Below, one piece after another: positions 1-6,109 of a stretch of DNA of 8,356 bases; within the stretch, counting starts at the first letter, position 1, and the number at the start of each line of letters is the position of its first letter. The notes beneath the pieces are model-generated. The model had not been told where the DNA came from, made no database searches, and saw only the letters and a program-made list of their open reading frames with translations. The DNA comes from Lachnospiraceae bacterium. GTDB lineage: Bacteria; Bacillota_A; Clostridia; Lachnospirales; Lachnospiraceae. The DNA lies in NCBI GenBank assembly GCA_018365895.1, contig JAGZJD010000085.1, forward strand, positions 1 through 8,356, in the 5' to 3' direction. A program made the translations under genes and the position numbers.

Positions 1-44
1 AGGATTACAACCGAAAAAATACCAGTAAGGAGTGGGAAATATGA
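1..44 (+). other. Possible 3' tail of an upstream gene, truncated by the window edge
   Basis: Two plus-strand frames are open from the window edge and stop just before mgsA. One ends at TAA 26-28 with the tail GLQPKKYQ. The other ends at TGA 42-44, which would overlap the mgsA ATG in an ATGA arrangement. Either stop would suit translational coupling to mgsA, so I cannot tell which is real. In related Clostridia the gene before mgsA is often a RodA/FtsW-type or Min-system gene, but nothing in these few residues identifies it. Confidence 0.3.
27..32 (+). promoter_or_regulatory. Ribosome binding site fixing the mgsA start
   Basis: AAGGAG lies 8 bases before ATG 41. The GTG at 32 that would extend the frame by three codons overlaps this site, so it cannot be the start. 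The site also overlaps the TAA at 26-28, which would suit coupling to an upstream gene ending there. Confidence 0.8.
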
Positions 45-436
45 ATATAGGATTAATTGCACATGATTCTAAAAAAACTTTAATGCAGAATTTTTGTATT
101 GCATACAGAGGAATTTTAAGTAAGCACAGTCTATTTGCAACTGGGACAACGGGGCGACTGATTGAAGAGGTGACTAATTTGTCGATTCATAAATATTTAG
201 CCGGACCTCTTGGCGGAATGCAACAACTTGGAAGTCAGATTGGTCAGAACGATATCGATGCTTTGATTTTTTTAAGAGATCCATTGGCACCAAAACCGCA
301 CGAGCCCAATGTAAATGATGTAGTTCGTCTATGTGATATGCATAACATTCCTATGGCGACAAATTTGGCAACAGCTGAATTGATCGTACTTGCACTTGAC
401 AGAGGAGATTTAGACTGGCGTGAGATGTATAGATAA
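41..436 (+). CDS. mgsA: Methylglyoxal synthase-like protein with altered active-site residues
   Basis: 131 residues, full length for the family. Methylglyoxal synthase converts dihydroxyacetone phosphate to methylglyoxal and phosphate, a cytosolic overflow bypass of lower glycolysis. The whole fold signature is visible: IAHD at 6-9 (E. coli His19/Asp20), ATGTTG at 33-38 (phosphate-binding loop), GPLGG at 55-59, FLRDPL at 77-82 (Asp80 equals E. coli Asp91), PHEP at 86-89 (His87 equals His98) and NLATAE at 108-113. Two catalytic positions differ from the E. coli and B. subtilis enzymes as I recall them: the Asp71 position (GGDQQ) is Met60, and the Asp101 position is Asn90. Family membership is secure, but activity is in doubt; it could be a regulatory or altered-specificity member. 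The next gene starts inside its last codons, so the two are probably cotranscribed and coupled. Confidence 0.85.
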   Translation: MNIGLIAHDSKKTLMQNFCIAYRGILSKHSLFATGTTGRLIEEVTNLSIHKYLAGPLGGMQQLGSQIGQNDIDALIFLRDPLAPKPHEPNVNDVVRLCDMHNIPMATNLATAELIVLALDRGDLDWREMYR

Positions 437-1394
437 AAAAAGGCGCCTGCTGTCCATCATTCTTATCATTGCGATATTGTCAGCTGGGTGTATCTCAAAA
501 AAAGAAAAACTTGTAACAGAATATGAAACTACAAATTATGATACCTATCTGTATGAGGGAGAATTATTCGCAAGTCAGTTGTGCGTCTCAGACACGAACG
601 TTCCATTAAATGATTTTGAGGCAGCCTCCTCTTTACATGCGGGGGCGTTATTTGGTATGAGTCAACAGAAAGTATTTTATTCTGAACAGATTCACGACCG
701 TCTCTTTCCAGCTAGCACAACAAAAATTCTTACGCTATATTTAGCATTAAAATATGGTACGCTTTCAGACATCGTTACAGTGAGCGACAATGCGGTGGCT
801 GTTCCATCGGATTCTTCTGTTGCGGGTCTTCGCTCTGGAGAGCAGCTTACGCTAGAAGATTTATTGTATGGATTGATGCTTCCGTCAGGGAATGACAGCG
901 CTGTGGCAATCGCAGAGCATATTTCAGGAAGTGTAGATGCGTTTGTAGAGTTGATGAATAAGGAAGCGAATGCTTTAGGTGCTACAAATTCGCACTTTGT
1001 GAATCCTCATGGATATCATGATGAGAATCATTATACAACCGCATACGATTTATATTTGATTTTTAATCAGGGAATTTTGAATCAGAAATTTATTGATATC
1101 ATATCTTCAGCGACTTATACTACAGATATCAAAGAACCGGATGGTTCTACTAGAAGCGTGACATGGAAACAATCCAATTTATTTGTAAATGGAACTCGAA
1201 CGGCACCGGAAAATGTGACAGTAATTGGCGGAAAGACCGGAACTACAGATGAAGCTGGGGCTTGTCTTGTTTTATATGAGCAGGATAGTCAGTCTCGTCC
1301 ATATATTTCTATTGTTATGGGGGCAGAATCAAAAAATGCATTATATAATACAATGGATTCGCTATTATCTACCATATCAGGGCTCTCCCAGTGA
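420..1394 (+). CDS. Lipoprotein D-alanyl-D-alanine carboxypeptidase (peptidase S11, low-molecular-weight PBP)
   Basis: 324 residues. Serine-type D,D-carboxypeptidases remove the terminal D-Ala from peptidoglycan stem peptides outside the membrane. The three penicillin-binding motifs are present and well spaced: STTK at 99-102 (Ser99 nucleophile), SGN at 156-158 and KTG at 272-274. The N-terminus has basic residues at 6-9, a hydrophobic stretch at 10-20 and the lipobox SAGC with Cys24, so it is predicted to be lipidated. There is no long C-terminal region after KTG for the amphipathic membrane anchor of PBP5/DacA; lipid anchoring would replace it. The start is GTG 420, the only usual start codon before the signal peptide. 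It overlaps mgsA by 17 bases and has AGGAG at 403-407, 12 bases upstream, a rather long spacing. The stop lies within the terminator hairpin. The LspA encoded at 6110-6664 would process this precursor. Confidence 0.92.
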   Translation: MRCIDKKRRLLSIILIIAILSAGCISKKEKLVTEYETTNYDTYLYEGELFASQLCVSDTNVPLNDFEAASSLHAGALFGMSQQKVFYSEQIHDRLFPASTTKILTLYLALKYGTLSDIVTVSDNAVAVPSDSSVAGLRSGEQLTLEDLLYGLMLPSGNDSAVAIAEHISGSVDAFVELMNKEANALGATNSHFVNPHGYHDENHYTTAYDLYLIFNQGILNQKFIDIISSATYTTDIKEPDGSTRSVTWKQSNLFVNGTRTAPENVTVIGGKTGTTDEAGACLVLYEQDSQSRPYISIVMGAESKNALYNTMDSLLSTISGLSQ

Positions 1395-1405
1395 GAGCCC
1401 TCTTT
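1379..1405 (+). terminator. Rho-independent terminator after the carboxypeptidase gene
   Basis: A perfect 9-base-pair stem (1379-1387 with 1393-1401, AGGGCTCTC against GAGAGCCCT) with a 5-base loop is followed by a short T-rich run (CTTTTATAT). The carboxypeptidase stop codon TGA (1392-1394) sits in the loop and the first bases of the 3' arm, so a terminating ribosome would cover the hairpin. It separates the mgsA operon from the genes downstream. On the minus strand no T run follows the same hairpin, so termination of the convergent DUF378 gene here is less certain. Confidence 0.85.
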
Positions 1406-1412
1406 TATATAA

Positions 1413-1619
1413 TTAGTCATTTTCCATATTACCAATTCTGCCGTAAAGGCTGATCAGATACAGACCGCATAGACCAATGATCGTGTAGATGATTCTTGAA
1501 ATCCAGCTCAAATTTCCAAAAAGAAATGTAACTAAATCAAATCGAAAAATGCCAATTAAAAGCCAGTTGATTGCGCCGATAATAACAAGTGTCAAGCTCG
1601 TGTTATCAAACCATTTCAT
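1413..1619 (-). CDS. DUF378 family small membrane protein (YuzA-like)
   Basis: 68 residues, typical for the family, whose function is unknown. The pattern is characteristic: a first hydrophobic segment at about 8-25 containing GAINWLLIG, then FDLVTFLFG at 27-35, a SRIIY motif at 41-45 and a second hydrophobic segment at about 42-58 containing GLCGLY. Two membrane helices are therefore predicted, with a short polar C-terminal tail. Its start codon is preceded by AGGAGG (complement of 1628-1633) with 8-base spacing, which supports real translation. It is the only minus-strand gene in the window, convergent with the carboxypeptidase gene and divergent from the radical SAM gene, so it is probably an independent single-gene unit. 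Confidence 0.85.
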   Translation of the reverse strand: MKWFDNTSLTLVIIGAINWLLIGIFRFDLVTFLFGNLSWISRIIYTIIGLCGLYLISLYGRIGNMEND

Positions 1620-1627
1620 GTATGTTT

Positions 1628-1633
1628 CCTCCT
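1628..1633 (-). promoter_or_regulatory. Ribosome binding site of the DUF378 gene
   Basis: Read on the minus strand this is AGGAGG, 8 bases before the ATG whose first base is 1619. It is the main evidence that this short minus-strand frame is a gene and not a chance reading frame. Confidence 0.8.
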
Positions 1634-1705
1634 CGTATTTATTATCTATACAGTAGTATTAGCTTTTCATGGAGAAATATACAAACGGAAAGGAATTATT
1701 TAAAT

Positions 1706-2653
1706 ATGAATGAACAAAGATTATACTATAAATACTCAGATTACTTAAAACAAAAATATGGTGAAAAAGTTTATAAATTGCCTATTAACCTCCCAATCAC
1801 ATGTCCAAACCGGCTCAATGGCAAAGGATGCAGTTTTTGTTCAGAGATTGGCACTGGATTTGAGGCACTTGCTGCAAAAATATCTGTGACAGAACAGCTT
1901 GAACAGACAAAGTCTCTCATTGCGAAAAAATACAAAGCCCAAAAATATATTGCGTATTTTCAAAATTATACAAATACTTTCATGAAATTGGAAGATTTTC
2001 GTAACTATGTCTACGAGGCGGCATCCTTTCCAGACATTGTAGAGATTTCAATTTCTACGCGACCTGACTGTATTCAAAAAGAGTATTTGGATATCTTGAA
2101 ATGTGTGAGTGAAGAATACCAGATTGCAATTAGTATTGAATTAGGGCTACAGACAGTCAATTATCATACATTAGATGCGATTGACCGTGGTCACAGTTTA
2201 GCAGAATATATTGATGCAGTGCTTATGATACAGCCATATTCCTTTCAGATTTGTACACATATTATTTTGAATCTTCCAAATGATTCGATGCTGGATGCGA
2301 TTGAGAATGCTAAAATATTATCTGCTTTGAAAATAGATATTGTCAAAATTCATTCTTTATATATTGCAAAAAATACAAAGTTGTCCTATGAATATGAAAA
2401 TGGTACAATTAAAATATGCAGTAAAGAAGAATACGTGGAAAGACTCATTGCTTTTTTAGAACACTTATCATCAGAAATTGTAGTGGAGCGTTTATTTAGC
2501 CGTGTTCCAGAAAAGGATTCTATTTTTTCTAACTGGAATACAAGCTGGTGGAAGCTTCAAGATGAAGTGATAGCTAAAATGATTGAACAGAAGTCTTATC
2601 AAGGAAAATATTTCAATTATCTTAATGGAAGTGCAATGAAAAAATTATCTTAG
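1706..2653 (+). CDS. TIGR01212-family (YhcC-like) radical SAM protein
   Basis: 315 residues. A radical SAM protein of the YhcC/TIGR01212 family, expected to bind a [4Fe-4S] cluster and cleave S-adenosylmethionine. Its substrate is not established to my knowledge, though it is related to the Elp3 type. Cluster cysteines are Cys33, Cys42 and Cys45 (CPNRLNGKGCSFC). Family hallmarks follow: YFQNYTNTF at 84-92, ISTRPDC at 116-122, the stretch from GLQT (147-150) to DRGH (160-163), and THIILNLP at 184-191. The first cysteine spacing (C-X8-C) is a few residues shorter than the CPNRDGT-type stretch I remember from YhcC. The frame is open upstream to 1589, but the extension has no family similarity and overlaps the divergent DUF378 gene. 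ATG 1706 with AAAGGA at 1689-1694 gives the natural N-terminus. It is the first gene of a seven-gene run. No convincing promoter can be read in 1620-1705. Confidence 0.9.
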   Translation: MNEQRLYYKYSDYLKQKYGEKVYKLPINLPITCPNRLNGKGCSFCSEIGTGFEALAAKISVTEQLEQTKSLIAKKYKAQKYIAYFQNYTNTFMKLEDFRNYVYEAASFPDIVEISISTRPDCIQKEYLDILKCVSEEYQIAISIELGLQTVNYHTLDAIDRGHSLAEYIDAVLMIQPYSFQICTHIILNLPNDSMLDAIENAKILSALKIDIVKIHSLYIAKNTKLSYEYENGTIKICSKEEYVERLIAFLEHLSSEIVVERLFSRVPEKDSIFSNWNTSWWKLQDEVIAKMIEQKSYQGKYFNYLNGSAMKKLS

Positions 2654-2657
2654 GAGG
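2652..2657 (+). promoter_or_regulatory. Ribosome binding site selecting a TTG start at 2665
   Basis: A perfect AGGAGG overlaps the TAG stop of the radical SAM gene (2651-2653). The TTG at 2659 is only 1 base away, while the in-frame TTG at 2665 has 7-base spacing. The second TTG is therefore the likely start. The overlap with the stop suggests translational coupling. Confidence 0.75.
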
Positions 2658-2664
2658 ATTGGTT

Positions 2665-4047
2665 TTGTCATCACATACATCAAATATCAGAACTTATCGA
2701 AAAAAGAAATATATAAATATTGGATTGATTATTTTTGGAATTATCTTTCTGTATCTGATTATAACCATCGTTTTGTATTTGACTGCTCCTCGTATTACCC
2801 CTTATGAAGTCCGGGAAGGCTCCATTTTAAAGGATAATGCATATACGGGAATTGCCATTCGCAACGAGGTCGTAGTCAATTCTGATTATGGAGGATACAT
2901 CAACTATTATACGACTGACAATAGCAAAGTACGTGCAGGAACAAATATTTATACATTATCCAATGAAAAACTATCATTTTCCAATGGCTCTGCGGAGGAT
3001 AATATCACATTAAGTGAAGAACAAAAAAATGCCTTGTCTTTAAAAATGCAGACATTTAGTGAAAGTTTTAAAGATGCTTCTTTTTCAGACATGTATTTGT
3101 TTAAGAATGAATTGGAAAGTTCTCTGCAGAGTATTTCCAGTCAAAGTAAGATGGATCAACTGAATAGCGCTTTGAACAATGGAACCCTTTCTGATATGAA
3201 TCTCTATTCGACTGCTGATGATGGAATTGTCGTCTATTCTGTAGATGGGATGGAGGGGTTGACAAAAGACACGGTAACTTTGGAATCGCTTGATAAGAGT
3301 AATTACCGGAAAACAGAATTTGCGAACAATACGAAAGTGAATGCCGGCGATCCTGTTTATAAGCTGGTTACGGATGAATCGTGGACATTAGTAACAGAAA
3401 TTTCAAAAGAAACATACGATTCACTAAAAGAGAAAAAATCAGTAAAAGTTCGTTTTACAAAAGATAATCAGTCTTTATGGGGGAGTTTGGAAATGAAAGA
3501 GATAAATGGTCACATTTTGGCATATCTTGGCTTTGACAATTCCATGATTCGCTATGTAAACGAACGTTATTTGGATATTGAACTGATTTTAGAGGATCAA
3601 TCTGGACTCAAGATTCCAAAATCTGCAGAGACAGAAAAAGATTTTTATGTTGTACCAAAGTCCTATATTACGCAAGGTGGGAATAGCTTGGAACAAGGTG
3701 TTCTAAAACAGACAACCAATAAAAACGGAGAACAGATTACGGAATTTTTACCAGTAAATATCTATTATGAAGAAGAGGAAAGCGTGTATTTAGACCCAAA
3801 TGTATTTCAGAAGAATGACATAATTATCAAACCGGAATCTACAGAAACATATACATTGAGAGAGACAAAACCATTAAAAGGTGTCTATAATATTAATAAA
3901 GGATATGCAATGTTTAAGCAGATTAATGTCTTATGCGAAAGCGAAGAGTATTATATTGTAGAAGAAGGAAACAGCTATGGACTTTCCAATTATGACCGTA
4001 TTGCTTTAGACAGTACTGGAATTAAAGAAAATGATATTGTTTTTTAA
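2665..4047 (+). CDS. HlyD-like single-pass membrane protein of the division cluster
   Basis: 460 residues from the TTG start. A short basic N-terminus (RKKK at 12-15) precedes one membrane helix at about 18-41, giving a type II topology with a large extracytoplasmic part. Residues 61-100 resemble half of a biotinyl/lipoyl motif (TGIAIRNEVV, then GGYINYY, then VRAGTNIYTL), as in HlyD-type membrane fusion proteins. A helical polar stretch at about 115-175 could be a short coiled coil, and beta-rich sequence follows. The C-terminal stretch from GYAMFKQINVL to YDRIAL fits related clostridial proteins as I remember them. HlyD adaptors normally serve export systems, but no ABC transporter or outer-membrane partner is nearby; the neighbours are YggS and SepF. 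A role in envelope assembly or division is inference from position only. It is followed by yggS after 15 bases. Confidence 0.75.
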   Translation: MSSHTSNIRTYRKKKYINIGLIIFGIIFLYLIITIVLYLTAPRITPYEVREGSILKDNAYTGIAIRNEVVVNSDYGGYINYYTTDNSKVRAGTNIYTLSNEKLSFSNGSAEDNITLSEEQKNALSLKMQTFSESFKDASFSDMYLFKNELESSLQSISSQSKMDQLNSALNNGTLSDMNLYSTADDGIVVYSVDGMEGLTKDTVTLESLDKSNYRKTEFANNTKVNAGDPVYKLVTDESWTLVTEISKETYDSLKEKKSVKVRFTKDNQSLWGSLEMKEINGHILAYLGFDNSMIRYVNERYLDIELILEDQSGLKIPKSAETEKDFYVVPKSYITQGGNSLEQGVLKQTTNKNGEQITEFLPVNIYYEEEESVYLDPNVFQKNDIIIKPESTETYTLRETKPLKGVYNINKGYAMFKQINVLCESEEYYIVEEGNSYGLSNYDRIALDSTGIKENDIVF

Positions 4048-4062
4048 AGGAGTTTTGAAATC

Positions 4063-4758
4063 ATGTTAGCAGAAAATTTAAGACAAGTAGAACAACGAAT
4101 TGAGAATGCATGTAAGCGTGCAAACAGACAGCGGAATGAAGTGACCTTAATTGCCGTAAGTAAAACAAAACCAATCTCTATGTTAGAGGAAATTTATAAG
4201 GAGGGAATTCGCTGTTTTGGGGAAAACAAAGTACAGGAGCTGACCGAAAAGTATGATCAGCTCCCAACTGATATCAAATGGCATATGATTGGTCATTTAC
4301 AAAGAAATAAGGTGAAGTATATTATCAATAAAACAGAGCTGATTCATTCTGTTGATTCACTTCGTCTAGTCGAAACAATTAATCAGGAGGCTCTTAAAAA
4401 AGATGTGATTGCCAATATTTTGATTGAAGTCAATGTTGCTGAGGAAGAAAGTAAGTTTGGGTTAAATATAAATAATGTGATTCCTTTTATTGAAAAAATT
4501 GCATTGTTTCCTAACATACATATCAAAGGCCTTATGACAATCGCTCCATATGTGAAAAATCCAGAAGAAAACAGACCTGTTTTTAGACGTTTGCATAAAT
4601 TATCTGTTGACATTGACGCAAAAAACATTGATAATGTTAATATGAGTATTCTTTCGATGGGAATGACCAATGATTATGAGGTTGCAATAGAAGAGGGAGC
4701 AACTATGATTCGTGTTGGAACCGGAATTTTTGGGGAACGAAATTATACTACAGTATAG
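4063..4758 (+). CDS. PLP homeostasis protein, YggS/YlmE (PLPBP) family
   Basis: 231 residues, full length. The family is a single-domain TIM barrel that binds pyridoxal 5'-phosphate, has no known enzymatic activity and affects vitamin B6 and amino acid homeostasis. The PLP lysine is Lys34 in AVSKTKP (31-37). Other hallmarks are FGENKVQE at 52-59, WHMIGHLQRNK at 73-83, HSVDSL at 95-100, GLMTIAP at 156-162, LSMGMTNDYEVAI at 197-209 and the phosphate-binding IRVGTGIFG at 216-224. The ribosome binding site AAAGGAG (4046-4052) overlaps the preceding stop, with 10-base spacing. In B. subtilis the counterpart ylmE also lies just before sepF, and the same pairing here supports the division-cluster reading. 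Confidence 0.95.
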   Translation: MLAENLRQVEQRIENACKRANRQRNEVTLIAVSKTKPISMLEEIYKEGIRCFGENKVQELTEKYDQLPTDIKWHMIGHLQRNKVKYIINKTELIHSVDSLRLVETINQEALKKDVIANILIEVNVAEEESKFGLNINNVIPFIEKIALFPNIHIKGLMTIAPYVKNPEENRPVFRRLHKLSVDIDAKNIDNVNMSILSMGMTNDYEVAIEEGATMIRVGTGIFGERNYTTV

Positions 4759-4783
4759 AAGTAAGATAGGAGATTAAATAATT

Positions 4784-5326
4784 ATGGGTGTATTAGACAA
4801 ATTCTTGGACATCTTGAAATTGAGTGATGAGGACGAAGATTACGATGAAGAATTCTTTGATGATGAAGAATACGATGATATAGAATCAAAGCCGAAAAAG
4901 AACTTTTTCAAGAAAGAAAAGCATTTTGAGGAAGAGGATGATGAGTATGGTGTTCCTGAAGAAAAGCATAATCAATATGCCAGATCCACAAGCAATAAAG
5001 TAACTCCGATGCGTCAGCCAGCAAGGAAGGCGACCGGAATGGAGGTCTGTGTGATTAAACCAACGAATGTTGATGATTCCAGAGAGATTACCGAAACTCT
5101 ATTAAGTGGTCGTACTGTAATCTTAAATTTAGAGGGGTTAGATTTGGAGGCGGCTCAGAGAATTATTGACTTTACTTCTGGTGCAACATTCGCAATTGAT
5201 GGAAATCTTCAAAAGATTTCAAATTATATTTTTCTGATTACTCCGACAACAGTGGACATCTCGGGTGATTTGCAGGATTTATTGAATACATCTTTTGATG
5301 TACCTTCCATTAAGACAAGATATTAG
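4784..5326 (+). CDS. sepF: Cell division protein SepF
   Basis: 180 residues. SepF binds the FtsZ C-terminal tail and attaches FtsZ polymers to the membrane. Three parts are visible: an N-terminal amphipathic helix at 1-13 (MGVLDKFLDILKL) fitting the membrane anchor; a linker at 14-85, very rich in Asp and Glu (14-33 and 49-54) with a basic patch at 36-46; and the conserved C-terminal domain at about 87-166, with VIKPTNVDDSREI at 90-102, ILNLEGLD at 113-120, AQRIIDFTSG at 124-133, and TPTTVDISGDL at 153-163. The acidic linker is consistent with the disordered linker in other SepF proteins. AGGAG at 4768-4772 lies 11 bases before the ATG. The stop overlaps the next gene's weak ribosome binding site. 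No ylmG follows it. Confidence 0.95.
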   Translation: MGVLDKFLDILKLSDEDEDYDEEFFDDEEYDDIESKPKKNFFKKEKHFEEEDDEYGVPEEKHNQYARSTSNKVTPMRQPARKATGMEVCVIKPTNVDDSREITETLLSGRTVILNLEGLDLEAAQRIIDFTSGATFAIDGNLQKISNYIFLITPTTVDISGDLQDLLNTSFDVPSIKTRY

Positions 5327-5336
5327 GACAAGCATT

Positions 5337-6092
5337 ATGAAAAAAGAAGAACTTATGTTACAAAAGAGATTGATTGAGCTTTCAAGATTATCTTATCAAC
5401 GTGGAATTGTTACATATTCTGATTTTTTAAATTTAAATGAATTAAATATTCTTCATACAATGCCAAAGACAGAATTATATACAACATACAAAGTTTTTGG
5501 CGGCTATGATTTCTCGGAGCGTCAGATGGTTGCATTTCTACCTGATGCTCTTTGTTATGAGTATTTTTATCCAATTTCTGTTTTAAAAATCAGACCGTTG
5601 CAGAAAAAATTTTCTGAGACGCTTTCTCATCGAGACTATTTAGGCGCTATTTTGAATCTTGGTCTTGAACGGAGCAAAATAGGAGATATTGTTGTTCAAG
5701 ACGATTTTGCTATTCTGTTTGTCCACCAGTCATTAGAATCCTTTGTTCAAGACGAATTAAAGAGAATACGCCATACTTCCGTTATTACAGAAGTAGAAAA
5801 TTTTCAGGACTTCTCTTACAGTCCTAAAATAGAAGAAAAGAAAGGTACTGTTTCTTCGCTGAGACTAGATAGTCTTCTGGCACTTGCCTTTTCTTCATCT
5901 CGCACAAAATTGGTGGCATATATTGAAAATGGAAAGGTATTTGTGAATGGGAAATTAATCACTTCAAATGGATATCAGATCAAAGATAGTGATATTATTT
6001 CTGTTCGAGGACTTGGACGCTTTCAGTATAAGGGAATGGTTTCACAGACGAAAAAGAGACGTTATTTTGTGACAATACATTTATATATATAA
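5337..6092 (+). CDS. ylmH: YlmH family S4-domain RNA-binding protein
   Basis: 251 residues. B. subtilis YlmH binds the large ribosomal subunit with peptidyl-tRNA and takes part in rescue of stalled ribosomes. Here the N-terminal part has the family pattern RLIELSRLSYQRGIVTYSDF at 11-30 followed by LNLNE at 31-35. A middle part at about 50-135 contains FGGYDFSERQM (54-64), RDYLGAILNLGLER (99-112) and IGDIVV (115-120). An S4 RNA-binding domain spans about 175-232, with RLDSLLALAFSSSR at 176-189 and NGKVFVNGK at 198-206. The frame is open back to 5295 inside sepF, but ATG 5337, 8 bases after AGGA (5325-5328), gives the normal family N-terminus. The weak site overlaps the sepF stop, so expression may depend on coupling. 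A divIVA gene often follows ylmH in Firmicutes; here lspA follows directly. Confidence 0.92.
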   Translation: MKKEELMLQKRLIELSRLSYQRGIVTYSDFLNLNELNILHTMPKTELYTTYKVFGGYDFSERQMVAFLPDALCYEYFYPISVLKIRPLQKKFSETLSHRDYLGAILNLGLERSKIGDIVVQDDFAILFVHQSLESFVQDELKRIRHTSVITEVENFQDFSYSPKIEEKKGTVSSLRLDSLLALAFSSSRTKLVAYIENGKVFVNGKLITSNGYQIKDSDIISVRGLGRFQYKGMVSQTKKRRYFVTIHLYI

Positions 6093-6096
6093 TGAA

Positions 6097-6103
6097 AAAG
6101 GAG
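6097..6103 (+). promoter_or_regulatory. Ribosome binding site selecting the lspA start at 6110
   Basis: AAAGGAG lies 6 bases before ATG 6110. An upstream in-frame ATG at 6092 overlaps the ylmH stop (TAATG) but has no site in front of it, and starting there would place this strong site inside the coding region. Confidence 0.75.
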
Positions 6104-6109
6104 AATACT

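Noticed and set aside
1225..1416. Plus-strand open frame of 63 codons
   Set aside because: It lies in a shifted frame within the carboxypeptidase gene, over the KTG motif region, has no ribosome binding site and runs across the terminator.
1634..1700. Possible promoters for the divergent DUF378 and radical SAM genes (for example TATTAT at 1640-1645 on plus, GATAAT on minus)
   Set aside because: The -10-like matches have no acceptable -35 partner at 16-18 bases, and the region is AT-rich, so chance matches are expected.
1589..1705. N-terminal extension of the radical SAM gene by 39 codons
   Set aside because: The extension overlaps the divergent DUF378 gene's start and ribosome binding site and does not resemble the family, whereas ATG 1706 has a fitting site and N-terminus.
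4383..4670. Minus-strand open frame of 95 codons
   Set aside because: Fully antisense to the strongly conserved YggS gene, with no ribosome binding site and no family resemblance.
4820..4950. Low-complexity GA-rich stretch that could be a DNA repeat
   Set aside because: It is explained by the acidic Asp/Glu-rich linker of SepF and is not a tandem DNA repeat.
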